Of a stretch of DNA of 64,000 bases, positions 27,075 to 36,289 are shown one piece after another (the stretch's first letter is position 1; every line of letters begins with the position of its first letter). This stretch comes from Halalkalibacter sp. APA_J-10(15). Its GTDB lineage: Bacteria; Bacillota; Bacilli; Bacillales; Bacillaceae_D. The stretch is taken from assembly GCF_023017105.1 (NCBI RefSeq), contig NZ_JALKEV010000001.1:310001-374000 (forward strand), read 5' to 3'. A model generated the notes under the pieces. That model was given only the letters and a program-made list of their open reading frames with translations, made no database searches and had not been told where the DNA came from. A program made the translations under genes and the position numbers.

Positions 27075-27893
27075 TTAATCCGCAAGTTCAATTCGGCAAA
27101 ACGTCTTCAACGGATCTCCATTCTTCACATAAACAAGTTCATCCTTACGATGAAACTCACCATTCTTCGCCATCCACGGCTCAACGCAAACAAATCCCTT
27201 CCCTTCCTCAGTCCATAGCACGACATATGGGAAATCCTCGCCATAGCTAATACGTACCTTCGTCCCTAGTTCAGGCAATGCAAAGACGACGTGAGGTTTC
27301 TCCGCATCAATGAGAGCGATCGCCTCCTTCTTCCCATTTAAATCAACGATCCCATCAAATGGCTTCAAGTCATGATCGTTGTAATCAAGCATAATCGTCG
27401 CATCACTTTCGACGACAACTCCTTTCTCCTCTGTACGGAAATACGGATGGAAGCCAGGATACATCGGCATCGGCTTCTCAGACAAATTCGTGTACGTCTG
27501 CTCAATGACTAGTCCACCCTCTTTCAAGTGATACGTAAATTCAAGCTCGAAATCAAATGGAAACCCAGCCTTCGTCTCATCTGTGCTCGTTAAGCGAATC
27601 GTGAGCTGATCCTCATCCTGTGTTACAACCTCCCATGGTACATTGCGTGCAAAGCCATGGTTGTTCAACGTATATGTCTTTCCTTCCCACTCATATTGCT
27701 TATTCTCAAGCTGCCCGCTAATCGGAAAAAGAATCGGTATCCCACCTCGTACGTTAGCATCTAAATCATATAATGTATCCTCATTCAAATAGAGCAAATC
27801 ATGCCCTTCAAGCTGCAAGCGCGTCACGATCCCACCACGTTCAGGAATCACCTCAGCAGATGCCGTTCCATTTTTCAATGTATAGGTTTTCAT
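27075..27893 (-). CDS. Aldose 1-epimerase family protein
   Basis: A 272-aa galactose-mutarotase-like protein that would interconvert alpha and beta anomers of a hexose or hexose phosphate in the cytoplasm. It begins MKTYTLKNGTASAEVIPERGGIVTRL, with RGGIPILFPISGQL, the NNHGFARNVPWEV stretch (catalytic-His region) and YPGFHPYFRT. The short size and the RGGIPILFP motif are closer to the bacterial YeaD/LacX-type branch than to GalM. ATG 27893 is behind GGAGGTATGAGAAG. No sugar gene is adjacent, so the substrate is unknown. Confidence 0.88.
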   Translation of the reverse strand: MKTYTLKNGTASAEVIPERGGIVTRLQLEGHDLLYLNEDTLYDLDANVRGGIPILFPISGQLENKQYEWEGKTYTLNNHGFARNVPWEVVTQDEDQLTIRLTSTDETKAGFPFDFELEFTYHLKEGGLVIEQTYTNLSEKPMPMYPGFHPYFRTEEKGVVVESDATIMLDYNDHDLKPFDGIVDLNGKKEAIALIDAEKPHVVFALPELGTKVRISYGEDFPYVVLWTEEGKGFVCVEPWMAKNGEFHRKDELVYVKNGDPLKTFCRIELAD

Positions 27894-28274
27894 CTTCTCA
27901 TACCTCCAATGAATGAAATGTCTATCTTACTATCATAATCTTCTGACAAAAAAAGTCTAGTATAGAGTGTTCAAAATGTTCACATCGTACTGCGTCTTGT
28001 GGTCAAAGAATCCCATTAGGGTTGATGCCATGATCATGAGAAGGCTAATGATTTGTTTCGAAGAAGTGGTTTAGTAAATTTAATGAAGTGAGACTATTCC
28101 AATCTAAAGTCTTACTTTTTTAATAAAAGTGACCAAATATAGTTAAAAAATGACTATTAAATGTGTAATCTTTTGTCATTCAATAGTATAATTGGAAGAG
28201 TAACATTTGAGGATACTAAATTAGTTAGATATTTACTTTTTTAGTATGGTTGAAATAAATTAGGAGGAGTTCAA
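27894..28274. other. Intergenic region with divergent upstream sequences
   Basis: No gene seen. AT-rich, holding the upstream regions of the divergent epimerase and wall-protein genes. AGGAGGAG just before 28275 is the ribosome site of the wall protein. I found no clear promoter pair or repeat. Confidence 0.35.
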
Positions 28275-30200
28275 ATGCGTATGAAAAAAACCTTAGCAAT
28301 GTTATTAATTTGGACATGGGTATTTTCGTTTTATCAGGTGTCATTATCGAATGTGGCCGTAGCAGAAGAGGAGGAAGTTGGGCTTAATTTTTCTTATGAA
28401 GCAGGAATAGATTATTTGACTCTCCATTTTGAACCACTTTATACATTAGATAATAATCATACACTTTCTTTAATAATGAATGGTGAAAAATGGGAGACTT
28501 GGTCAGAGAATCCTGAGACATATGAGGTTTTAGGGCTCGAGTCTGATACCGCATATGAGTTAGAAGTACGAGAGCTTGATGGTGAAGGTAACATTGTGTC
28601 CACGACGGGGGAGGCAACCACAACCACTTTAATGGAACAGGTACATATTGAAGATCAGAGCTTATTACTAGCAATTCAAGATGAGAATGAAATAGAGAAT
28701 GATTACGTTCTTGAACGAATGTATGCTTATGCGCAATATCAATATGATCGTGCGGCTCTCATTGTGTGGAGTTATCCCGATGACCTGTTCGATGTGGACT
28801 ATTATGAAATATATCTCGATGGGGAACTTTTTACGAGTGTCGAAGCAGACCCTTCACGAGAGTGTTGCTATTATTATTATTTTGTTGAAGACCTTGAACC
28901 AGAGACTAGCTATGAAATCGAGATTGCCGCTTTTTTTGACGGAGAACGACGTATGGGCGATGCTATTTTTACGATTGCGACGGTAGCAGAACCGACTGGG
29001 GATCCAGTATCATTTGCTGATGATTCACTAGAGCAAATGATTCGTGACCAACTTCATTTACATTATCGTGACGTGTACCCACCCGATATGGAGGTCATTT
29101 ATAGCATTCTTATTGATGCTACCGTGACAAGTATAGAGGGGCTACAATTTGCGATAAATCTAAATAATGTGTACATCGATGGCAATGAAACACTTGATTT
29201 AGATTGGTTTAGTGATTTTCAATTTTTAACGCAGGTATCAATCAATAATCGTCATTTAACTAGTGTTGATTATGATGCGCTAAAATCGATATCGAATTTA
29301 CGGCAATTATCATTAACGAATGTCGGGCTGCAAGATGTATCTCAGCTAGAACAGTTCTCAGAATATTTAAGCCATTTAACAATTGATGATAATGCAATCG
29401 AAGACCTTTCAATACTCGCTTATTTTGAAGAGTTGAGGGAACTCTCATTTTCGAGGAACCTTGTCGTAAATATTGATTTTTTACTTGAATTAGAAGAGTT
29501 GTATAGCGTAAATGTTAGTGGGAATCCGCTTTCTAATTCGGCCACGACGGTGCTTGCCGAATTAGAAAGTCGTGGTGTGAACGTGATAAAAGATCCACCC
29601 TTTGCTCCATCTATTGAACCGACGGAAGTCACAGAAACAACGGCAACATTTGACCTAACCCCATGGAACGAAGACGGTTTAGCTGCTAACTATATGATCT
29701 ATGTCAATAACGAGCTCGTTGCGACGCTTGATGGCTCTGAAACATCCTATACAATCACAGGCTTACAAGGTGGCCGAGAATATATGATTTCTATTGAACG
29801 GATAACAATCGACGGTGATCGTTATCAAGATCAAATTGAGGTGTTTACACTTATAGTCGCATACCCTCCAGAAGGTGATAACAAAGACTTAGATGAAGGG
29901 TCATCAGATCGAGCTAACCCTCCTATATCGGATCCTGATAAAGAGCTACCAGAACCGAAGCCAGAACCGAAGCCAGAACCGAAGCCAGAACCGAAGCCAG
30001 AACCGAAGCCAGAACCAAAGCCAGAACCAAAGCCAGGTCATGAGGAAGAGGAATCTTCTGATGGTTCAAAAGGATATGAAGAAGTTGGTAGTCTACCAGC
30101 GACAGCAACCAACTTCTACAATTTCTTAATTATCGGTATTCTCATACTTGTCAGTGGATTTATTCTGACACATCGAATGCATATAAGTACGAAAGAATAG
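28275..30200 (+). CDS. LPxTA-type cell-wall protein with fibronectin-III-like and leucine-rich repeat regions
   Basis: Surface protein of 641 aa. Order: signal peptide (residues 1-31), two fibronectin-III-like modules (about 35-120 and 135-240, with the LEPETSYEIEIAA pattern), a leucine-rich-repeat segment (about 250-435: repeated LxxLxLxxN-like blocks such as LRQLSLTNVGLQDVSQLEQ), a third Fn3-like module (about 440-535), a Pro-Glu-Pro-Lys tandem stalk (559-586) and a C-terminal sorting signal LPATA, hydrophobic helix and HRMH tail. LPxTA/S motifs are used by the Bacillus YhcS-type (class D) sortase. No sortase gene is in the window. Likely an adhesin or structural wall protein; ligand unknown. 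Confidence 0.85.
   Translation: MRMKKTLAMLLIWTWVFSFYQVSLSNVAVAEEEEVGLNFSYEAGIDYLTLHFEPLYTLDNNHTLSLIMNGEKWETWSENPETYEVLGLESDTAYELEVRELDGEGNIVSTTGEATTTTLMEQVHIEDQSLLLAIQDENEIENDYVLERMYAYAQYQYDRAALIVWSYPDDLFDVDYYEIYLDGELFTSVEADPSRECCYYYYFVEDLEPETSYEIEIAAFFDGERRMGDAIFTIATVAEPTGDPVSFADDSLEQMIRDQLHLHYRDVYPPDMEVIYSILIDATVTSIEGLQFAINLNNVYIDGNETLDLDWFSDFQFLTQVSINNRHLTSVDYDALKSISNLRQLSLTNVGLQDVSQLEQFSEYLSHLTIDDNAIEDLSILAYFEELRELSFSRNLVVNIDFLLELEELYSVNVSGNPLSNSATTVLAELESRGVNVIKDPPFAPSIEPTEVTETTATFDLTPWNEDGLAANYMIYVNNELVATLDGSETSYTITGLQGGREYMISIERITIDGDRYQDQIEVFTLIVAYPPEGDNKDLDEGSSDRANPPISDPDKELPEPKPEPKPEPKPEPKPEPKPEPKPEPKPGHEEEESSDGSKGYEEVGSLPATATNFYNFLIIGILILVSGFILTHRMHISTKE
29949..30032 (+). repeat. 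Seven 12-bp tandem repeats coding for PEPK
   Basis: Seven units of CCAGAACCGAAG (the last two with CCAGAACCAAAG), each encoding Pro-Glu-Pro-Lys. They form the wall-spanning stalk of the LPxTA protein. Being in-frame, near-identical and short, copy number is likely to vary between strains by slippage. Confidence 0.93.
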
Positions 30201-30207
30201 TTGTGTG

Positions 30208-30250
30208 AACGCCAACGTAAGCGGAAATTTGCTTGCGCTGGCGTTTTTGC
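30208..30250 (+). terminator. Terminator of the wall-protein gene
   Basis: ACGCCAACGTAAGC and GCTTGCGCTGGCGT pair with small internal mismatches around a short A/T loop, followed by TTTTTG. Good intrinsic terminator. Confidence 0.85.
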
Positions 30251-30710
30251 TGATGAATCTTATATTTGTGATAATGAGATAATTAATTGGTCTTTGGTGT
30301 GAGAGCATATTCTGTCAAAATCTATAGTTAACATATGAAATATCGCATATATCTGATTGTTCGGTCTCTACTTTTAAAGATACCCACCTATCACTAATCT
30401 CTTTCCTCCTCACTCCCCCTCAATCAACTCATACGCTCATTATTTCGCTATCGCGACTCTCCCTAACAAAATAGTCAAAAAAGCCTACAATCGCCTCCTA
30501 GAAGCTTCTAAACGCAAGGTTCAATATATCGAATCAGTCAAATGACTCAATAACGAACATCAAAAACTATATTAGGGTATTATAGACTATATAACGAACG
30601 CTTGAAAATAAGCCATCACATCACAATAATAGACTTATAGACACGCGACTTTAGACTCATTTTTAACTAAAAAATAAACCTTAATAACCGAAAAACCGAG
30701 TTTCTTCTAT
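30251..30710. other. Gene-free AT-rich region
   Basis: No supported gene in about 460 bp. The part 30385-30480 is pyrimidine-rich on the plus strand. The rest is AT-rich leader DNA of the endopeptidase gene. I see no repeat family member or strong hairpin. Confidence 0.35.
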
Positions 30711-30738
30711 TATAATAGTGTTTATGTAATCGTTTTCA
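30711..30738 (+). promoter_or_regulatory. -10 box followed by a perfect cre-like site
   Basis: TATAAT at 30711-30716 and TGTAATCGTTTTCA at 30725-30738, the latter matching TGWAANCGNTNWCA fully. CcpA bound here would cover the transcription start, the classic repression position. No convincing -35 was seen. Confidence 0.5.
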
Positions 30739-30833
30739 ACAATAAAAATAATGATGGAAAGAATTGAAAGATAACTATAAAATGAAATTATTAGACTTAT
30801 ATACTAGTAGTGTACAAGGAGGAAAATACTAGA

Positions 30834-32129
30834 ATGAATAAGACATTGAAACGAGTTGTCATTTCTTCCGCATTTGCGACTGGACTTTTGATCACCACGC
30901 CACAGGTTGCAGATGCTGCTTTAGGTGATCAGACGCTACGTAAAGGTATGACCGATCCGGACGTCAAGGACTTACAAGATGCGTTGAAGAAGAAAGGGTT
31001 CTTCAACTACGACCAGTCTACCGGCTACTACGGCACGATTACAAATGAAGCGGTACGCAAATTCCAGAAGGAGCATAACCTTCAAGTGGATGGTATTGCG
31101 GGTCCGCAAACGTTAAACAAGCTACTAGAATTAATGGACGGGGAAGTAGCACCACCAACGTCATCGAACACAAATACACAATCATCAAGTCCAACGCAAT
31201 CAGCATCGTCATCACTTGCGAATTATTCATCGCTCATCCGCCAAGGGCAAAGCGGGAAGCATGTCGAGCAGCTACAGAAGATTCTAAAGGAGCAAGGTTA
31301 TTTTCGCACAGATGTAACAGGATACTTTGGGCGTGTGACAGAGGCAGCGGTAAGAGATTTTCAGCGTGATATGAATATTAAGGTTGATGGGATCGTTGGA
31401 CCACAAACGATTGGAAAGCTATTAAATGAGAACAAAACAGAAGTGAAGGAGCCTGAATACAAGCCGTCACTACCTCAAGAAACGTCAAAGCTCGACACAT
31501 CGAAAGTTTACCGTGTCGGAAGCACAGGACAAGCTGTCACAGAGCTACAATCACAGCTTCGCTCAGTGGGTGTCTTCAACCAAGATCCAACAGGCTATTA
31601 TGGTGAAATCACTGCAACGTCAGTACGTAGCTTCCAGCGTCTACACAATTTGAAGGTCGACGGAATCGCCGGTCCACAAACGTTATCGAAGCTAAAGGAA
31701 GTCTCGACGAATAAGAACAATAATTCTAATTCGAATGCGTCTAATGGGAACAACTCATCATCGAATTCCTCAGCTTTTGTAACGAATGTTGTCGCAGATG
31801 CAGCGACTTTAATTGGGGTTCCATACGTTTGGGGCGGAACAACAACGAATGGCTTTGATTGCAGTGGATTCGTTCAATATGTATTCAACAAGCAAGGTGT
31901 ATCGATTCCAAGAACTGTAGCTTTGCAATGGAATGCCGGTAAGTCTGTTTCAGAACCAGCTGTTGGTGATATCGTATTCTTCGATACAACAGGTGGCCCA
32001 TCTCATAACGGAATCTATATTGGAAACAATCAGTTCGTACATAGTGGATCATCGACAGGTGTCACGATTGCGAATTTAAACAATAACTATTGGAGTCAGC
32101 GTTACCTTGGAGCGAAACGCCTCCACTAA
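30834..32129 (+). CDS. NlpC/P60 peptidoglycan endopeptidase with three PG-binding domains
   Basis: Secreted cell-wall hydrolase of 431 aa, cutting peptide stems of peptidoglycan. Signal peptide (residues 1-28, ending VADAA), three PG_binding_1 modules (about 33-85, 130-185, 220-275; each with GTITNEAVRKFQ or GRVTEAAVRDFQ-type motif and VDGI-GPQT), Ser/Asn-rich linkers, and a C-terminal NlpC/P60 domain (about 315-431) with catalytic Cys in GFDCSGFVQYVF and His in PSHNGIYIG. ATG 30834 lies ten bases after AAGGAGG. The long leader and cre-like site suggest regulated expression. Terminator directly follows. Confidence 0.94.
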   Translation: MNKTLKRVVISSAFATGLLITTPQVADAALGDQTLRKGMTDPDVKDLQDALKKKGFFNYDQSTGYYGTITNEAVRKFQKEHNLQVDGIAGPQTLNKLLELMDGEVAPPTSSNTNTQSSSPTQSASSSLANYSSLIRQGQSGKHVEQLQKILKEQGYFRTDVTGYFGRVTEAAVRDFQRDMNIKVDGIVGPQTIGKLLNENKTEVKEPEYKPSLPQETSKLDTSKVYRVGSTGQAVTELQSQLRSVGVFNQDPTGYYGEITATSVRSFQRLHNLKVDGIAGPQTLSKLKEVSTNKNNNSNSNASNGNNSSSNSSAFVTNVVADAATLIGVPYVWGGTTTNGFDCSGFVQYVFNKQGVSIPRTVALQWNAGKSVSEPAVGDIVFFDTTGGPSHNGIYIGNNQFVHSGSSTGVTIANLNNNYWSQRYLGAKRLH

Positions 32130-32140
32130 GATACGTTGGA

Positions 32141-32177
32141 AGACATTGAAAAGAACCTGTTTTCAATGTCTTTTTTC
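32141..32177 (+). terminator. Terminator of the endopeptidase gene
   Basis: AGACATTGAAAA (32141-32152) and TTTTCAATGTCT (32160-32171), a perfect 12-bp stem with a 7-nt loop, then TTTTT. Confidence 0.93.
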
Positions 32178-32910
32178 ATTTAGATTCAGAGCACAAAGGA
32201 GAGATCAATCAGGCCCATTGAACGCTTCCCCCAACCTCAGAACATGAGCAAGCCCTCAACACAATCACAGCGCGCGATCCAAAGGGAATCGCCATGCCGC
32301 TATTAGCGAAAAAATAGTGAAAAAATGGAAAGAGCGTCATCCACATTCCGCAAATACTCCGATTCTCTAGCTAATAACCGCAAAAATGCTGAAATAGAGG
32401 AATGAGGATGCCTCTTCGCCTCGCAAAAGCTGTATATGGAGGAAATAGAGGAACGAGGAACCGTTCCACAGCCCGCGTTGCCTGTCCCACCCTGCTTTGT
32501 CCCTCCGCGCTACCGCACTGATTCGCAGATTCACCCCTGCCTCACACTGCTGTTCGCTCCGCCACCCAACCTCCTCCGCGCTGCTTCATGTCCTCCCCCA
32601 CTGTGTCCTTCTCCTCCTCCAAGGCTCATCCTCTTTCACAAATTCCCTCTCACTGACAGTTTCATACTTCATTCGACAAATCCATCACTTTACACAATGT
32701 CGCACTCCCTTAACAAACTCCATTCACAAGATCGAACTAAATAATAGGAAGAAACTAGGTCTAAAAAGAACAAAATTCATACAAATGAATGAAGTAAGCA
32801 CATACACGGTCTATGATATAAGCGCTATGCATAGTGAAAACAGCTTTCGACAGTCATGACGAAAAAAGAACACTCACCCCAACAGGAGCAAGTGCACGCT
32901 TCACCATTAT
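32178..32910. other. Gene-free region with degraded AAATAGMGGAA repeats and a C-rich stretch
   Basis: No supported gene. 32280-32466 holds worn copies of the dispersed element (GAAATAGAGGAATGAGG at 32391-32407; GGAAATAGAGGAACGAGGAACCG near 32441-32463; ACATTCCGC at 32342-32350). 32480-32650 is strikingly C- and CT-rich on the plus strand (CCTCCTCC-type runs), unlike its surroundings. Two overlapping open frames of 102 and 120 aa here have biased composition and no ribosome sites, and are not called as genes. Confidence 0.6.
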
Positions 32911-33822
32911 TTAATCCAACTCCAAATGCTCTCGTAGTTCACCACTAACACGTGCTACTTCTTCATCAGGGACTTGGAAATAATAAATGCCATCAATCGT
33001 CGTACCACTACCTGAAATTTGCATCTGCTCGACTGTGTGCCTAGCATCACGATAGTTCGATTGAACCTTCCACATTTCATCTAACGACAAATCGGTGCGC
33101 ACTGAACCACCGACCACATTCAGGATTTCGCCAACTCTTGTAATCGAGCCAATATGTGCTGCTTCTTGAATCATAGACTCGACAATTTGACGCTGGCGAT
33201 CATTTCGGCCGAAATCGCCACGGGGATCTTCATATCTCATTCGTGAGTACGCCAATGCTTGTTCACCATCGAGGTAGATTTCACCTTCATTGAACGTATG
33301 TCCACTTTGCGTGAAAGAGAAATCATTATCGACCGTTACCCCACCAACAGCATCGACTAAACCTTTGAATCCTTCCATATTAATGCTCACATAATGATCA
33401 ACTGGAATGTCCAAGAAGTTCTCCACTGTGTCCATCGACATTTCGACACCACCGTAGGAATAGGCATGGTTAATCTTCTCAATCGTGCCACGTCCGATAA
33501 TTTCGGTACGTGTATCACGCGGGATGCTTACCATCTTAATCGATCGCTGATTCGGATTGACGGTCATGACGATAATCGTATCAGAACGTCCGGCATGTGT
33601 CTCACCGCGCGAATCGACACCAGTGATTAAAAACGACAAAGGCTCCTGATTCTCAATATCGACAGCATTCTCTCTTCGTTCTGTCGTCCGTTCAATCGGT
33701 TGATGAATTTCACTCGCTGTGTCACTCACTGATTTGTACAAATAGAAGCCATAAGCCACAACTGCTAAAAATAATACGCCAAATATGATCCCAATAGAAA
33801 TCAATATTTTCTTCTTTGTCAT
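32911..33822 (-). CDS. LCP family protein (LytR-CpsA-Psr, TagU-like)
   Basis: Membrane enzyme of 303 aa that attaches teichoic acid or capsular polymer to peptidoglycan from lipid-linked precursors. N-terminal membrane helix (residues 5-28), then the LCP domain: SFLITGVDSRGETHAGRSDTIIVMTVNP, ISIPRDTR-type SIPRDTRTEI, KINHAYSYGG, ALAYSRMRYEDPRGDFGRNDRQRQIVESMI. The conserved Arg and Asp residues that bind the polyprenyl pyrophosphate are all present. It is divergent from the exopolysaccharide operon starting at 34005, so it may ligate that polymer to the wall. Confidence 0.92.
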   Translation of the reverse strand: MTKKKILISIGIIFGVLFLAVVAYGFYLYKSVSDTASEIHQPIERTTERRENAVDIENQEPLSFLITGVDSRGETHAGRSDTIIVMTVNPNQRSIKMVSIPRDTRTEIIGRGTIEKINHAYSYGGVEMSMDTVENFLDIPVDHYVSINMEGFKGLVDAVGGVTVDNDFSFTQSGHTFNEGEIYLDGEQALAYSRMRYEDPRGDFGRNDRQRQIVESMIQEAAHIGSITRVGEILNVVGGSVRTDLSLDEMWKVQSNYRDARHTVEQMQISGSGTTIDGIYYFQVPDEEVARVSGELREHLELD

Positions 33823-33951
33823 TCGTTTAAACGCCCTTCTCTAGTGTATTAGACTCATTTTCCAAAAAAAGTAGCTAGATTACTCATTCATTATAAATTA
33901 TAGTAATAATAAGATTCAACAAAATTTTCATGAACAGAAATTGACAATCTA

Positions 33952-33960
33952 TGATATAAT
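33952..33960 (+). promoter_or_regulatory. Extended -10 promoter of the exopolysaccharide operon
   Basis: TGATATAAT, a perfect extended -10, 45 bp before the first gene. TTGACA at 33941-33946 lies only 8 bp upstream and cannot be its -35; no well spaced -35 was found. Confidence 0.6.
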
Positions 33961-34004
33961 CCTCATAGCAATTGTGACTAATCGTAGGAGGTTTCAAATT
34001 CGAA

Positions 34005-34706
34005 ATGGAAGAAACAATTAGTTTAAAGGATATTATGCTAACGATCAAAAAGCATTTGCGTCTGATCATCCTGATTCCGATCGTCGCTGTCGTCGTTAGC
34101 GCTTTAGCAAGCTACTTACTATTAACCCCTATCTTTCAAAGCTCTACACAAATTCTCGTGAACCAAACGAACGGTGATCAACAAATAAGTCAAAATGAAA
34201 TCCGGACAAATATTGAAATTATTAACACATATACAGAAATTATTCGGGAGCCGATTATTTTAGATAAAGTGATTGAAGAAGCAAGCTTAACAGAATCGGT
34301 CAGTCAATTAAGAGGTATGATTAGTGTAAACCCGCAAAACAATTCTCAAATCGTGCGGATTTCAGTTGAGCATGAACAACCAGTACAAGCCGCCCTTATT
34401 GCCAATACGGTAGCGGAAGTGTTTCAGCGTGAAATTATTGAAATTATGAATGTCGATAATGTTCATATTCTTTCCCATGCTGAAGTCGGTGATTCACCAT
34501 CACCTGTCGCACCGAATCCAACGTTAAATATGGCGATTGCCTTTGTCGTAGGCTTAATGGCAGCGGTCGGTGTAGCCTTCTTACTAGAATATTTAGATAC
34601 GACTGTCAAAACGGAAAAAGACGTTGAAGACTTGACCGAGCTTCCGATTCTCGGAATTGTTTCAAATATGGATAACATGATGTCGAAAAAAAGTAAGATC
34701 AATTAG
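34005..34706 (+). CDS. Wzz/YveK-type chain-length modulator and kinase activator
   Basis: First gene of the exopolysaccharide operon. The 233-aa membrane protein has a Wzz domain with two membrane helices (about residues 17-38 and 176-197) around an outside loop, and the Pro-rich VAPNPTLN before the second helix. In Gram-positive systems (YwqC, EpsA, CapA) it activates the separate tyrosine kinase encoded next and sets polymer length. Start ATG behind TAGGAGG. The kinase gene follows after 21 bp. Confidence 0.92.
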   Translation: MEETISLKDIMLTIKKHLRLIILIPIVAVVVSALASYLLLTPIFQSSTQILVNQTNGDQQISQNEIRTNIEIINTYTEIIREPIILDKVIEEASLTESVSQLRGMISVNPQNNSQIVRISVEHEQPVQAALIANTVAEVFQREIIEIMNVDNVHILSHAEVGDSPSPVAPNPTLNMAIAFVVGLMAAVGVAFLLEYLDTTVKTEKDVEDLTELPILGIVSNMDNMMSKKSKIN

Positions 34707-34727
34707 TCGATAAAGGAGAACGATCAA

Positions 34728-35423
34728 GTGGCACGTACGAATAGACCGAACAAAGTGAACAATGAACGGAATTTAATCGCAGATACGGATAAGCGCTCAC
34801 CAGTTGCTGAGCAATACCGAACGATTCGCACGAACATTGAATTCTCTGCGGTGGATGAAGAGCTGAGAACGATTGCAGTCACATCATCAGGGCCTGGAGA
34901 AGGAAAGTCAACAACAACAGCTAACTTAGCCATCGTCATGGCTCAAAATGGTAGTAGAGTGTTACTAATCGACGCTGACTTACGTAAGCCGACGATGCAC
35001 TATACGTTCAAGACGATTAATAGTCGAGGTCTGACGAATGTGTTGACGAAGCAGGACGAGCTAGACGAAGCCTGTCAGCAGACGAAGATTGAGAATTTAA
35101 CGATTCTCACGTCAGGGCCGATTCCGCCGAACCCATCAGAATTGTTGAATTCGAAAATGATGGAAATTACGCTACGCCAAGCAACCGAAATGTTTGATGT
35201 CGTGCTCTTAGATACACCACCTGTTATGGCTGTTGCTGATCCGCAAATTATTGCAAGTAAAGTGAACGGAACGATTATTGTCACATCTAGCGGAAAGACA
35301 GATAAGGAACAATTAACAAGGACGAAAGACCTGTTAATGAAGGCGAAGGCAAGGCTTTTAGGCGTTGTTCTGAACAACAAAGAAGTGAACGAAGGACAAT
35401 ATTACTATTACGCCAACCAATAA
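34728..35423 (+). CDS. CpsD/CapB-type protein-tyrosine kinase (BY-kinase)
   Basis: Cytoplasmic 231-aa autokinase regulating polysaccharide synthesis. Walker A is SSGPGEGKSTTTANLA (about residues 50-65), Walker A' VLLIDADLRKPT, Walker B VLLDTPPV, and the C-terminus ends in the tyrosine cluster GQYYYYANQ that is autophosphorylated. Start is GTG 34728 behind AAAGGAG. It works with the activator at 34005 and is dephosphorylated by the phosphatase at 35516. Length and architecture are standard for the family. Confidence 0.94.
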   Translation: MARTNRPNKVNNERNLIADTDKRSPVAEQYRTIRTNIEFSAVDEELRTIAVTSSGPGEGKSTTTANLAIVMAQNGSRVLLIDADLRKPTMHYTFKTINSRGLTNVLTKQDELDEACQQTKIENLTILTSGPIPPNPSELLNSKMMEITLRQATEMFDVVLLDTPPVMAVADPQIIASKVNGTIIVTSSGKTDKEQLTRTKDLLMKAKARLLGVVLNNKEVNEGQYYYYANQ

Positions 35424-35515
35424 TTTGATAGTGGCGCATTCTATGTTACGATTAATTTGTTTTTTACAAAACATTTAAGAGAAATTAAAAAAAATGAGAG
35501 AAAGAAGGTGTTAAG

Positions 35516-36286
35516 ATGATTGATATTCACTGTCATATATTGCCTGGGGTTGATGACGGCGCAAAGACGATCGCTGAAAGCATCGAACTAGCGAAGCAAG
35601 CTCAACAAGAAGGAATCACGACCATTGTGGCAACTCCGCATCATCATCACCCTTCCTTCTCAAATGCTGGGCATTCGGTAATAGAAGCGGTTGAAGAGTT
35701 GAATGAGGCTCTGAAGGAACATGATATTCCAGTCAATATCCTTCCAGCACAAGAAATCCGTATCCATGGAGAGATGATCGGTCATTTTGAGACAGGTGAT
35801 CTATTAACCTATGGTGGACATCAGCAGTATCTTCTAGTTGAATTTCCGTCGAGTCAAGTACCACGTTATACAAAACAATTATTCTATGAATTGCGAATGC
35901 AAGAATATATTCCAATTATTGCTCATCCCGAGCGTAACAAAGTGTTTATCGAAAAGCCTGACATGCTCTATGAATTTGTGAAGGATGGAGCATTAACACA
36001 AGTGACGACATCGAGTTTGACGGGGCACTTTGGCAAGAATATTAAGAAATTCTCTGAACAGCTAATGGAGTTTAATTTAACGCATTTTATTGCATCTGAT
36101 GCACATAACCTTACAGAGAGAACGTTTAGAATGACCGAGGCACTGAATGAGGCTGAGAAGCTATTTGGCTATGAATATGTGATGCAATTAAAAGAGAACG
36201 CTGAGCTACTTATTGAAGGTCAGTTTGTTTATGCGGAGCCACCAGAGAGAATTCGTACACGTAAGAAATGGTTAGGGATATTCTAG
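35516..36286 (+). CDS. CpsB/YwqE-type manganese-dependent tyrosine phosphatase
   Basis: PHP-family phosphatase of 256 aa that removes phosphate from the kinase C-terminal tyrosines. Metal-ligand motifs are all present: MIDIHCHILPGVDDGA, TPHHHHPSF, the Glu of AQEIRIHGEM, AHPERN and SDAHN. AGAAAGAAGGTG precedes the ATG. The 92-bp gap from the kinase gene has no terminator, so it is in the same operon. A 405-bp leader-like gap with RNA structure follows. Confidence 0.93.
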   Translation: MIDIHCHILPGVDDGAKTIAESIELAKQAQQEGITTIVATPHHHHPSFSNAGHSVIEAVEELNEALKEHDIPVNILPAQEIRIHGEMIGHFETGDLLTYGGHQQYLLVEFPSSQVPRYTKQLFYELRMQEYIPIIAHPERNKVFIEKPDMLYEFVKDGALTQVTTSSLTGHFGKNIKKFSEQLMEFNLTHFIASDAHNLTERTFRMTEALNEAEKLFGYEYVMQLKENAELLIEGQFVYAEPPERIRTRKKWLGIF

Positions 36287-36289
36287 TGT

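Noticed and set aside
29949-30032. Short regular repeats that might suggest a CRISPR array
   Set aside because: Units are 12 bp with no spacers and encode Pro-Glu-Pro-Lys in frame. No other CRISPR-like array was seen in the window.
32436-32859. Two overlapping open frames of 102 and 120 aa
   Set aside because: Composition is Pro/Ser/Leu/His-rich because of the C-rich DNA, neither has a ribosome site or recognisable domain, and the region carries degraded repeats.
33941-33946. TTGACA as -35 of the polysaccharide promoter
   Set aside because: Only 8 bp separate it from TATAAT; it cannot act with that -10. The extended -10 is the better explanation.
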